Part shown: piece by piece, positions 1-6,395 of the stretch
How the letters are laid out: each line of letters opens with the position of its first letter
Position numbering within the stretch: position 1 is the first letter of the stretch
DNA from: JAHFQJ01 sp046050125
Lineage (GTDB): Bacteria; Pseudomonadota; Gammaproteobacteria; Burkholderiales; Burkholderiaceae
Direction of reading: 5' to 3'
DNA length: 7,208 nt
NCBI GenBank assembly: GCA_046050125.1
Contig: JBJOQB010000207.1
Coordinates: forward strand, 1-7,208
The notes under the pieces: generated by a model
What the model was told of the DNA's origin: nothing
The model's database searches: none
The model's input: the letters and a program-made list of their open reading frames with translations, nothing else
Translations under genes and position numbers: made by a program

Positions 1-2718
1 ATTTGTTTCAGCTGAATATACAGGAATGCTATTGGCTGTTGAACCTAACATAAAATTACGTTTTCTAAACATATTTTTTGATGTATCTGTTTGCTCATTT
101 TCTGCATTTCCACGTATATAAGAAATACGTTTTTTTATCATTTCTTCTAAGCCTTCATTATTTGCATCTTTTTGTGGCAAACCGATTGAAAGAGCATTAA
201 ATGCATCGCTTTCTTGTAGTGGCTGATTTTCTTCTGCACTAATTGCACTATAAGTAAAATATAATGGAGATGTTCTGTTTTGATTATTTGATTCTAGTTT
301 TGGAGCTCCACCTAAAATGATGTTTCTTCCGCTACTGGTTTCAGTGTAATTTCTTAGGCTTGATTTTAATGTTGATTCCCATGCTCTTGTTTGGCTATCC
401 TCTGATGTTACTACATCTCCATCACTATCAACTGATAGTTTATATTTTTTTAGCTCTGTGCTTATGCTTGTATCTACATTGCTTGGTGTTGTTACTAAAT
501 TATTTCTAAATAAATAAATTTGCTGTACACCATTTACAAATCCTGCATTTTGTACAATTCCAGCAGATATGTTACCACTTGCCTCGCTTGGTATTCTAAA
601 TCCTTGTTGAATATTATCAATTATGTTATTTGAATCTAGCGGGAAGAAATAACCTTTACTTGGTAGTAAATTATTAAACGAACTAATTGCGTTACTGTTA
701 ATGCTACCGTTTGAATTACTTGTAGTTAGATTTTCACGAGCATCGGCAAATGTAGAGCAGTTGCTTCTTAGTAGCAATTTACTGATTTCAGATTGAGTAT
801 GTGTTCCATATATACCAGCCGTATACAAATGACAATCATCAGCTGTAAACATGCCTGCTTTTTCGCCTACATCTAACACTACACTTCTAACTTTTTGTAC
901 TACAGGCACATCACTAAAACTTGGGTTTTGGTATTTTATACCATCTTGATATGCACCTTTAATCAATGCTGAAATAATGTAAGGATTAACCTTATCGCCC
1001 ATTAAATCTCGAGATGCTAATGATAGTGGCAATAGAGTAGTAGCCATATGCTGTAATTTAGGGTCAATGCTATCTAATAATTGCACTATGCTTTTTCCAT
1101 TAAAAAATGGATTAGATGGGCTATCATCAATTGCAGTTGCCTTCCATGAAGGTAAATCTTTGTATATATCACGCCAACTGTTTGTATCTGCAAATGTGAT
1201 TAAATTAGCATTATTTTTTTCACATTCTCCACGAATTGGCTCATCTACGCCGTTATCTTTCCAGTTCCAATCTGTAACAATTGGAAATTTATCTAAATGT
1301 AAATATAAAGCATTTTTTTCATTACTTCCTGATAACTCATTTAAAATTCTTTTATATATATGCAATGGGTTTCGTGTTGTAGATTGGTCTAACAATAACA
1401 TAGAAGCTAAATTAGTTGGGGCATTGTAATTACCTAAATAACGTAAAGATTCCCCAAGCAACTCTGATAATGGGTCTTGTATTCTGTACTCTCCATCTAA
1501 GCCAAATTGGTTAATATAATTTACAATACTAACCCCATTTTCAGTTCTTTCATTCCCTTTTACCGTTTGCCCTGTTTTATCCGACAATGCTATATTATCC
1601 ACACTTCTAGCCTGAATTTTTGTATTTACCCTTTCATGATTAGCATCTAATACTAATGTTCCATCGTACTCATTCCATTCTCTTTGTACATTTGGAATAA
1701 AATCTAAATTAGTATCATAGCGATAACGCCCTAGAAATTTGGCAGGAGCTCGTAAAACACCACCCCACATATAAGTATATAAATCATTATCCCACGAGCC
1801 AGATTGTGGTTGCACGTAATTATTACTAAATATATTTGTTATACTAGAATTTAGATTGAGATAGCTTAATAAAGAAAAACGGTTTGAATTATTATTACGT
1901 TGGAGTACGCCTGTTGGTTTATAGCCACCACTTGGATATTTTTTACAAAAATCTGAACGAAGATTTGCATCTAAGTCATTACATACTTGTACCCTAACTT
2001 CATACTGTGAAGAAGCATTATTGTCTAGTACATTACAATCATTTGAATCTAAATCTGATTTTCTGCTATCAAAATATATTTTATTTTTACAGCTTTTTAT
2101 ATATGTACTTTTATATTGTTTTAATGGAAATAATGAAGCATCAATTGTTGGAATATTTGCCCTTTTTAACACAGTTAGGCTAGGTTCATCTACATCACGT
2201 CCACCACCAGTTAAAGCATAACGAATTAAATCCAAAGTTGTTAATGATGCCCAATTTAAAAAATTACCTGATAACCCTGTAGAACATTCATAAGTGTCAT
2301 CAGTTAATGCACCATTTGGATAAAAGTATTTGCTTGTCGTGTTATAGTTGTAACATAATTTATAATTAAAATAGCCTAAATATATTTCTTTTTTATCATT
2401 ACCAACATATTTTACAATACCATTTACACGTGGATAACTCCATGCTGCTCCTGTTACCGTATACTCAACTGAAAGTGGCATATTGATATGTGGAGTTACA
2501 CCGCCAAAAGTATATAAAGGCTTTTCATAGAATAATACTTCTGGAATTTGTGCAGAACATAAGCTTGCCGAATAAAAAAATAGACATAGTTGCACAACTC
2601 TACTTAAATTATTTTGCCTTACTTTGAATCTTTGTATTTTCTTTTTACTTAACATTAATCTACGGCAATTCACATTTGTACTGAGATTTTTATCAAGCTT
2701 TTTTTGTTGAGTCAGCAT
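1..2718 (-). CDS. pilY1: PilY1/PilC-family type IV pilus tip-associated protein (3' end outside window)
   Basis: An open frame of 906 codons runs off the left edge without a stop. Family members are large secreted proteins that sit at the pilus tip with the minor pilins and control pilus extension/retraction and adhesion. A basic N-terminus is followed by a hydrophobic stretch and a likely signal peptidase site after Leu-Cys-Ser-Ala (about residue 56). Family hallmarks seen: the block NFLNWASLTTLDLIRYALTG (152-171, followed by GGR), GVLQ then RFSLLSYLN (270-288), MWGGVLR (317-323), NYINQFG then DPLSELLGESLRYL (400-428), Cys-Glu-Lys-Asn leading to FADTNSW (499-515), and GSTANSIPVYSAE (892-904), which resembles the family's LGDIVNSSPVYV at the beta-propeller entry. 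The C-terminal propeller is therefore mostly missing from view. DSDGD at 764-768 looks like a calcium-binding loop. The ATG at 2718 is chosen because AGGTGA precedes it; Met22 has no such site. Last visible gene of the minor-pilin cluster. Family assignment is firm. Confidence 0.93.
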   Translation of the reverse strand, partial: MLTQQKKLDKNLSTNVNCRRLMLSKKKIQRFKVRQNNLSRVVQLCLFFYSASLCSAQIPEVLFYEKPLYTFGGVTPHINMPLSVEYTVTGAAWSYPRVNGIVKYVGNDKKEIYLGYFNYKLCYNYNTTSKYFYPNGALTDDTYECSTGLSGNFLNWASLTTLDLIRYALTGGGRDVDEPSLTVLKRANIPTIDASLFPLKQYKSTYIKSCKNKIYFDSRKSDLDSNDCNVLDNNASSQYEVRVQVCNDLDANLRSDFCKKYPSGGYKPTGVLQRNNNSNRFSLLSYLNLNSSITNIFSNNYVQPQSGSWDNDLYTYMWGGVLRAPAKFLGRYRYDTNLDFIPNVQREWNEYDGTLVLDANHERVNTKIQARSVDNIALSDKTGQTVKGNERTENGVSIVNYINQFGLDGEYRIQDPLSELLGESLRYLGNYNAPTNLASMLLLDQSTTRNPLHIYKRILNELSGSNEKNALYLHLDKFPIVTDWNWKDNGVDEPIRGECEKNNANLITFADTNSWRDIYKDLPSWKATAIDDSPSNPFFNGKSIVQLLDSIDPKLQHMATTLLPLSLASRDLMGDKVNPYIISALIKGAYQDGIKYQNPSFSDVPVVQKVRSVVLDVGEKAGMFTADDCHLYTAGIYGTHTQSEISKLLLRSNCSTFADARENLTTSNSNGSINSNAISSFNNLLPSKGYFFPLDSNNIIDNIQQGFRIPSEASGNISAGIVQNAGFVNGVQQIYLFRNNLVTTPSNVDTSISTELKKYKLSVDSDGDVVTSEDSQTRAWESTLKSSLRNYTETSSGRNIILGGAPKLESNNQNRTSPLYFTYSAISAEENQPLQESDAFNALSIGLPQKDANNEGLEEMIKKRISYIRGNAENEQTDTSKNMFRKRNFMLGSTANSIPVYSAETN

Positions 2719-2721
2719 ATA

Positions 2722-2727
2722 TCACCT
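2722..2727 (-). promoter_or_regulatory. Ribosome-binding site that fixes the pilY1 start
   Basis: AGGTGA ends 3 bases before the ATG at 2718 (the AGG core is 6 bases away). The next in-frame ATG (Met22) has no comparable site, so the longer N-terminus, with its extended basic region before the signal sequence, is preferred. Confidence 0.6.
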
Positions 2728-2736
2728 ATATAATAT

Positions 2737-2753
2737 TTATAGCTTAGCTATAA
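2737..2753. promoter_or_regulatory. 17-bp perfect odd palindrome in the pilY1 leader
   Basis: TTATAGCT-T-AGCTATAA has 8-bp arms around a single central base. It sits in the 131-base pilX-pilY1 spacer, 9 bases before the pilY1 ribosome-binding site. With a one-base centre it suits a protein-binding site in DNA better than a tight RNA hairpin, although an RNA hairpin with the central bases open is possible. Other gaps in this cluster are only 14-18 bases, so this spacer may carry separate control of pilY1. Confidence 0.4.
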
Positions 2754-2849
2754 CAGCCATACTAGCCTTAATCTTTACTTCATTTTAATGTTTGACTCTC
2801 TATTAATATCTAATGTCTATATAGCCACATAATTATCATTTAGCTATAT

Positions 2850-3533
2850 TTATTCTTGATAACTATTTCTAGTCGCACTATAGTTATATCCACATGTTTG
2901 TTTATATGCTCTAAAAATTATTTGCAATTTAGTGTATACCTTAGCACTGTAACGCCCATAACCAACGGCAGTAATGCGATACTGATATTCATTATCTACG
3001 GGGTTTCCTGTATATATATTAGTTTGGATAGTTTCGATAATATAACGTGGGTACTGTGCTGTGCCTGTGATATTATTATTAAATGATATTTTTCCCGTAA
3101 ACTGACCATATGTTGCAAAACCTAAGGTAAATGAACTAGCACTATGTAGCGAATCCCAAAACTGGGTAGTTGTGCTAGTATTTCTACCGCATAATCCGCC
3201 AACACAAGTATCATCAGCTATTTTTCCATAAAACGGAATTTTGTAATTAAATGTTCTATCGCTATCGGACCTTACACCACCATTAATCTTCAAATTACAC
3301 ATAATGTCATCTCGAGCATCAACCAAAGCTAACTCTGCCATTTGCTTAGATACACTGCGGTCGGTTTGTGAATTGGACAAACTACCATCAACAAATGCTG
3401 CTTTTACAATTAAACCTACAATTAATGATATTGCTGCTAATGAAAACAATACCAATGCCAAAGCAAAACCTCGATTTATGCCTAAATAATTCTGCTTATA
3501 TTTATGCTTAACAATTAGTAGCTTCAATAACAT
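2850..3533 (-). CDS. pilX: PilX-type minor pilin / pilus assembly protein
   Basis: This 227-residue prepilin-like protein is expected in the inner membrane before incorporation into the pilus tip complex. A 22-residue basic leader ends in Arg-Gly, the prepilin peptidase site, followed by the hydrophobic helix beginning FALALVLFSLAAI (23-35). Position 5 of the mature protein is Leu, not Glu. This is usual for PilX and separates it from PilV and PilW. Family-like segments are KQMAELALVDARDDI (63-77, compare the 'AAEAALRDAE' region), PRYIIE (162-167) and, near the C-terminus, YRITAVGYGRYSAKVYTKLQ (185-204). Cysteines at 79, 110, 115 and 214 could form disulphides. It starts 14 bases after pilW stops, with GGAG 5 bases before the ATG, so it is co-transcribed with pilW. 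The leader is longer than the common 6-12 residues, but no better start is seen. Confidence in PilX comes from leader, C-terminal motif and gene order together. Confidence 0.87.
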   Translation of the reverse strand: MLLKLLIVKHKYKQNYLGINRGFALALVLFSLAAISLIVGLIVKAAFVDGSLSNSQTDRSVSKQMAELALVDARDDIMCNLKINGGVRSDSDRTFNYKIPFYGKIADDTCVGGLCGRNTSTTTQFWDSLHSASSFTLGFATYGQFTGKISFNNNITGTAQYPRYIIETIQTNIYTGNPVDNEYQYRITAVGYGRYSAKVYTKLQIIFRAYKQTCGYNYSATRNSYQE

Positions 3534-3547
3534 ATTTACTCCAAAAA

Positions 3548-4447
3548 TTAGTTACGTAAACGAATAATTTTGCTAGAAAATCGTAATTGATTGACTAAAT
3601 TATCCGTTGGAGTAAATTTGATATTTTTAGCATAATTATCGTAAATCTCTGTATTTGGTCTTAAATCAAATGTTTTTGTTTTTGTTTCATCTTTATCATT
3701 TACATTTTGCTTAGTTTGGCTTAAAGTAACTAATCCAATATTAATTGCACATATATTTCGCCAATCATTTATACCCAACTGGCTAGCTGTTTTCCAAATA
3801 TTATTACTTGCTGAAGTTATATCTACACCACAACCATTATCATTATCTAATACATAAAAAACCTGCATATTTGCCACGCCTTGCACAATCAAATTATCAG
3901 CACTAAATACACCACTTGTTTTTGTGGTAGAAGCTATATCAAAGCTATCTACTTTAATTTTGCAATATAAATTATTATTAAGTATAAAAAATTCTTGTTG
4001 TAGTGAATACTTCGTTGTATCCGTATTTTGTGGACTAGCACCACCTATGCAATTTGTAGATTCATTTGCATAATCACTGATATTCATTTGTATGGTCAAT
4101 CTATCGCTTGCTCCTGTAGCACTAGCATCACTACTAATATCAACAACAGGTGATTCAATTGAATCAATTGGATTTAATGCTGTAATTTGGTATTGCTGTT
4201 GATAATTAATAAAATTTGCATGTTTTAGTGCATACTCAATTCGGTCAAACACGATAAAAGAAGTATCCCTAATTTCAGAAATTCCTGCATGTGCATTTTG
4301 TATACTTCGCACACTAAGGTAGGTTGAGCCAACGCCCATAGCTATAATCGAACTAATTACCACACCTATCAGAATTTCTATAATAGAAAAACCTTTACAG
4401 TACATAGGTATGCTAACTGTATTTTTATAATGCGATTTATTATTCAT
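3548..4447 (-). CDS. pilW: PilW-type minor pilin
   Basis: This 299-residue prepilin has a leader ending Cys-Lys-Gly (residue 19), then FSIIEILIGVVISSIIAMGVG (20-40), with Glu at mature position 5 as needed for pilin-pilin packing and methylation at Phe1. The rest matches the large minor pilin PilW: an ASDRLTIQM strand (113-121), VANMQVFYVLDNDNG (191-205), a WRNICAINIGLVTLSQ segment (229-243, the usual 'W..V.avrvgLLlRs' region) and a C-terminal RFSSKIIRLRN (289-299). Cys133, 162, 206 and 233 could form disulphides. It begins 18 bases after pilV and ends 14 bases before pilX, so it sits inside an operon. No Shine-Dalgarno sequence is visible before the chosen ATG or before the alternative ATG at Met15. 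Met15 would leave a very short leader (MYCKG), so the longer form is preferred, without certainty. Role by family: part of the PilV-PilW-PilX-PilY1 priming and tip complex. Confidence 0.9.
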   Translation of the reverse strand: MNNKSHYKNTVSIPMYCKGFSIIEILIGVVISSIIAMGVGSTYLSVRSIQNAHAGISEIRDTSFIVFDRIEYALKHANFINYQQQYQITALNPIDSIESPVVDISSDASATGASDRLTIQMNISDYANESTNCIGGASPQNTDTTKYSLQQEFFILNNNLYCKIKVDSFDIASTTKTSGVFSADNLIVQGVANMQVFYVLDNDNGCGVDITSASNNIWKTASQLGINDWRNICAINIGLVTLSQTKQNVNDKDETKTKTFDLRPNTEIYDNYAKNIKFTPTDNLVNQLRFSSKIIRLRN

Positions 4448-4465
4448 ATATAATTATTTATTCTA

Positions 4466-4939
4466 CTAAAAATCAACTACTGTAGTATAGTTTGCATCTA
4501 TCAACCCCTGATTTTTTGCCGCATTTCCCACAATTTTTTGCTTCCAATTAATACTAACTTTTATAGCATTATTTGCTCCTGTTTTTGTAATATTTGCTGT
4601 TGCATTAGGTAAAGATTTAAGCAAATTAGCGTCCCATTCCGCCCTGCTTTGCAAACCCAAAGCACATTGTTTTTTCTGCACAATATCAATTAATGCAGCA
4701 CAACTAGCATTATCTAAAAATGCATTTTTACCTGCTGAATTTTTGTAATTACTAAGCAAAACAATTCTCTCTGCCGCTTCTTCTACTAAAGTAAGCACAG
4801 CTCCATACTCTTCATTGCTTCTACTAGCACTCAACGATACGCTTAGCAATTTATATACACCAAGTATCCCTACCATAAACACCACAACTGATACTAATGC
4901 TTCTATCATTGCCATACCATTTTTTTTATATGTTTTCAT
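4466..4939 (-). CDS. pilV: PilV-type minor pilin
   Basis: Read from the ATG at 4939 this is a 157-residue prepilin: a basic 8-residue leader MKTYKKNG, cleavage after Gly8, then MAMIEALVSVVVFMVGILG with Glu at mature position 5. A GTG at 4972 in the same frame would add 11 residues, but it makes the leader unusually long and has no ribosome-binding site, so the ATG is preferred. Neither start has a clear Shine-Dalgarno sequence. The PilV-like C-terminal pattern is present: a Trp (102) before LLKSLPNATANITKTG (106-121), then a beta strand IKVSINW (126-132). Cys80 and Cys92 may pair. It ends in TAG immediately followed by a second in-frame TAG, 18 bases before pilW. It is the first gene of the visible minor-pilin run. 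The fimT/fimU or pilE genes often found with it are not in this window. PilV is supported by order and motifs; a generic 'prepilin N-cleavage protein' would be the cautious alternative. Confidence 0.87.
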   Translation of the reverse strand: MKTYKKNGMAMIEALVSVVVFMVGILGVYKLLSVSLSASRSNEEYGAVLTLVEEAAERIVLLSNYKNSAGKNAFLDNASCAALIDIVQKKQCALGLQSRAEWDANLLKSLPNATANITKTGANNAIKVSINWKQKIVGNAAKNQGLIDANYTTVVDF

Positions 4940-5128
4940 GGTTTTATATTTATAATTATTAAAAATATACACTCAACAAGAAAAGCCAAAATGTTTTACA
5001 TAAATGTACACTCTCAAAAGGGATATTCGAAGGCAAACAGCCATACAAAACATAATGACTTTAAACATCGATAAACCGCCAATTAATAATTACTTGTAAA
5101 TAAGCACTTGTTTACCGAATGCAATTTT

Positions 5129-5157
5129 ATTATAGGATATAAAATTAAATTTTTAAA
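5129..5157 (-). promoter_or_regulatory. Candidate sigma70 promoter for the minor-pilin operon
   Basis: On the minus strand TTTAAA (5157-5152) lies 17 bases before a perfect TATAAT (5134-5129), pointing at pilV. Transcription would start near 5122, leaving an untranslated leader of about 180 bases before the ATG at 4939. It lies just downstream of the candidate terminator, which is a sensible arrangement. Chance matches are common in sequence this rich in A+T. Confidence 0.35.
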
Positions 5158-5168
5158 TTTTTAATTAA
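5145..5168. repeat. Tandem A/T-only palindromic octamers
   Basis: Two exact copies of TTAAATTT (5145-5152 and 5153-5160) are followed by the related palindrome TTAATTAA (5161-5168). The tract covers the -35 box of the candidate pilV promoter and is 24 bases of pure A/T. It could be a bendable or nucleoid-protein-binding tract, or simple low-complexity sequence. Confidence 0.4.
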
Positions 5169-5212
5169 GTGATGTTGTTTAAATAAAACTTTAAAACTAT
5201 TTGTATATAACT

Positions 5213-5245
5213 AAAAAAATTAAATAATGAGCAAAGCATTATTTA
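5213..5245 (-). terminator. Candidate rho-independent terminator for the thioredoxin transcript
   Basis: A perfect 9-bp inverted repeat TAAATAATG/CATTATTTA (5221-5229 and 5237-5245) has a 7-base loop. On the minus strand it is followed by ATTTTTTT (A7 at 5213-5219 on the plus strand). The position and orientation suit termination of leftward transcripts before pilV. Weaknesses: the stem is almost all A/T, and it lies about 365 bases after the thioredoxin-like stop codon. Confidence 0.45.
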
Positions 5246-5300
5246 TCAATACTTAATAGCAATACAATGAATTTTTTACTTTTAAAATAGGTAAAAATAC

Positions 5301-5343
5301 TTGATGCTTTTACTTGACTTAAATACTATGTAAAAAATTTAAT
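5301..5343 (+). promoter_or_regulatory. Candidate plus-strand promoter pair in the intergenic gap
   Basis: TTGATG (5301-5306), 17 bases, then TACTAT (5324-5329) overlaps TTGACT (5314-5319), 18 bases, then TTTAAT (5338-5343). The second matches both consensus boxes at 5 of 6 positions. A transcript would run toward the palindromic repeat and antisense to the end of the thioredoxin-like gene. No gene follows on this strand, so this is either a small-RNA promoter or chance. Confidence 0.22.
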
Positions 5344-5493
5344 TAACTAGCAAATTGTTAAATAACGTAAAATAAACTATATCAACAAATTAACAAAACA
5401 CTTAATAATTTATATGGCAATTAATTTATTCGAGATAATAGATATGTGAGCATGTTATCTATGGATAGTTATATAATACAAATATACATATGC

Positions 5494-5558
5494 GTCATAC
5501 CTGCGAAGGCATGTTCCAAAATTTTTGTTTACTGGATTCCCGTCTACACGGGAATGAC
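5494..5558. repeat. 65-bp palindromic, MITE/REP-like intergenic repeat
   Basis: The ends form an imperfect inverted repeat of about 24 bases: GTCATACCTGCG... on the left and, on the opposite strand from the right, GTCATTCCCGTG.... Each arm folds on itself. The right arm is a perfect 8-bp stem ATTCCCGT/ACGGGAAT with loop CTAC (5536-5555). The left arm is a degenerate stem at 5499-5514 with loop GAAG. The G+C-richer sequence stands out from the A+T-rich surroundings. The motif GGATTCCCG...CGGGAATGAC is the well-known pattern of dispersed palindromic repeats in many Proteobacteria; dRS3-type repeats of Neisseria share the ATTCCC/GGGAAT core. Only one copy is visible here, so dispersal is inferred. 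Confidence 0.7.
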
Positions 5559-5609
5559 ATTAAATTAGCTTTTATCTATATTTATTTAACACCCTCTAAA
5601 AAATAGAGT

Positions 5610-6194
5610 CTATTTAGAAGCATTTGGGATATTTAACCAATTATCTAAATGCTTTCTTTCTATTTCCCCAAGATGCTTATCAATAATTTTATTATTTCTA
5701 AATACAATTGTATAAGGTAATCCCCCAATATTGTTGCCAAGCTTTTTGGATAATTCCACGGCTTCAATATTTGCAATACTTAAGTAATAATCTACCTTAA
5801 CATCTTTAGTAAATTTTTTGATATTATCCAAATTATCTGCAGCAATTCCAATAATTTCTACTTTATTTATATTATCCTTATAGAATTTATTTAAAACAGG
5901 CACTTCTTTTCTGCATGGACTACACCATGAAGCCCAAAAATTTATAATAATTAACTTATTTTTAGAATTAGCATTATCTAATATATTTTTAAGCTTAACA
6001 CCAGCATTTGGATTGCTAATCTCTACTAATTTAAATGCCTTAATATTTGATGAAGATAATAAATCATAATCACTAAGTTTGCTCTGATTAGCAGAATTAG
6101 CTTTATTCGGCGAGAAATAACTATATGCCAATGCTCCAAAAGACATAGGCAATGTGATAATAAAAGTAGCAAATAGTAATTTTTTTAGTTTCAT
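5610..6194 (-). CDS. TlpA/ResA-family thioredoxin-like thiol-disulfide oxidoreductase
   Basis: This 194-residue protein begins with a basic N-terminus and a hydrophobic stretch (about 5-26), a membrane anchor or uncleaved signal, so the domain faces the periplasm. The thioredoxin fold is clear: strand LIIINFWASWCSPCRKEVPVL (81-101) carrying the WCSPC redox site (Cys91, Cys94), strand VEIIGIAADN (112-121), the cis-proline loop GGLPYTIVF (157-165, Pro160) and a final strand-helix IIDKHLGEIERKHLDNWL (170-187). The family reduces or shuffles disulphides in exported proteins or serves cytochrome c maturation; the actual substrate cannot be read from sequence. The length is typical. It starts 24 bases after the broken small frame at 6219, suggesting one transcript with the two upstream frames. 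It ends in TAG, followed by the long gap. Only a weak TTGAG-like ribosome site precedes the ATG. The minor pilins and PilY1 downstream contain cysteines, but they form a separate unit, so a functional link is speculative. Confidence 0.9.
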   Translation of the reverse strand: MKLKKLLFATFIITLPMSFGALAYSYFSPNKANSANQSKLSDYDLLSSSNIKAFKLVEISNPNAGVKLKNILDNANSKNKLIIINFWASWCSPCRKEVPVLNKFYKDNINKVEIIGIAADNLDNIKKFTKDVKVDYYLSIANIEAVELSKKLGNNIGGLPYTIVFRNNKIIDKHLGEIERKHLDNWLNIPNASK

Positions 6195-6218
6195 AATAAA
6201 CTCAAGTTATATTAGTTT

Positions 6219-6395
6219 TTAGTTTTTAATTCCACTTACAACCCCAACGGCAGAAGCTCCAATCAATGAACCTGCTAGTAAATTTATTTTATCTTTTTAT
6301 GTAAAATCTTTTAGCATAACACCCATATCAAACATAGCACTTACTAAATTTGCGACAAATTCCATTTGCACACGAGGTGTTATAAGATTTGACAT
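6219..6395 (-). pseudogene. Small out-of-phase frame interrupted by one TAA (possible lost C-terminus of the preceding gene)
   Basis: Starting at an ATG that overlaps the end of the preceding gene by 16 bases, 32 codons read MSNLITPRVQMEFVANLVSA and on to a TAA at 6299-6297. The same frame then continues for 25 more codons with protein-like composition (KDKINLLAGSLIGASAVGVV plus five more residues) to a TAA at 6219-6221. Only one internal stop breaks the 58-codon stretch, and the second part is a Gly/Ala-rich hydrophobic segment of the kind found in membrane helices. A -1 shift at the A7 run would fuse this frame to the 273-residue gene, giving about 301 residues to the first TAA or about 327 if the TAA is ignored. 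It may be a decaying C-terminus, a separate coupled micro-ORF of 32 codons, or the result of a base-call or indel error. I cannot decide between these from one sequence. Confidence 0.45.

Larger units (their letters stand above)
4940..5609. other. Gene-free intergenic region between thioredoxin-like gene and pilV
   Basis: About 670 bases with no coding frame I can support on either strand. It contains the palindromic repeat (5494-5558), an A/T-rich hairpin with T-tract (5213-5245), a tandem A/T palindrome tract (5145-5168) and candidate promoters on both strands. A weak inverted repeat ATAGATA/TATCTAT (5438-5444 and 5456-5462) sits just left of the palindromic repeat. The rest is low-complexity A/T sequence. 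Confidence 0.7.

Noticed and set aside
1067..1429. 120-codon plus-strand open frame
   Set aside because: It lies wholly inside pilY1 on the opposite strand, has no recognisable domain, and pilY1 motifs run through the region.
2021..2221. Plus-strand open frame of 66 codons
   Set aside because: Antisense to the conserved N-terminal region of pilY1.
2737..2760. Seven-codon minus-strand leader ORF (MAVIAKL) ending in the pilY1 palindrome
   Set aside because: No ribosome-binding site and no regulatory codon bias; such tiny frames occur by chance.
2856..3489. Plus-strand open frames at 2856-3086 and 3304-3489
   Set aside because: Antisense shadows of pilX, whose leader and C-terminal motifs support the minus strand.
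4940..4972. GTG start adding 11 residues to PilV
   Set aside because: It makes an atypically long prepilin leader and has no ribosome-binding site; the ATG at 4939 gives a normal 8-residue leader.
5068..5083. TGGCGG-like sigma54 promoter before pilV
   Set aside because: The GG element is present but the required GC at the -12 position is missing.
5594..5608. CTCTA/TAGAG hairpin right after the thioredoxin-like stop as terminator
   Set aside because: Only 5 bp of stem and no T-tract following on the minus strand; the hairpin at 5213-5245 is better.
4940..5609. CRISPR array, tRNA or insertion sequence in the gap
   Set aside because: No regularly spaced repeats, no cloverleaf pattern and no transposase frame; only a single palindromic unit is seen.
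6297..6299. Recoding of TAA as a sense codon to explain the split small frame
   Set aside because: Other genes here end in TAA, so a global reassignment is not credible; a nonsense change or separate micro-ORF is simpler.
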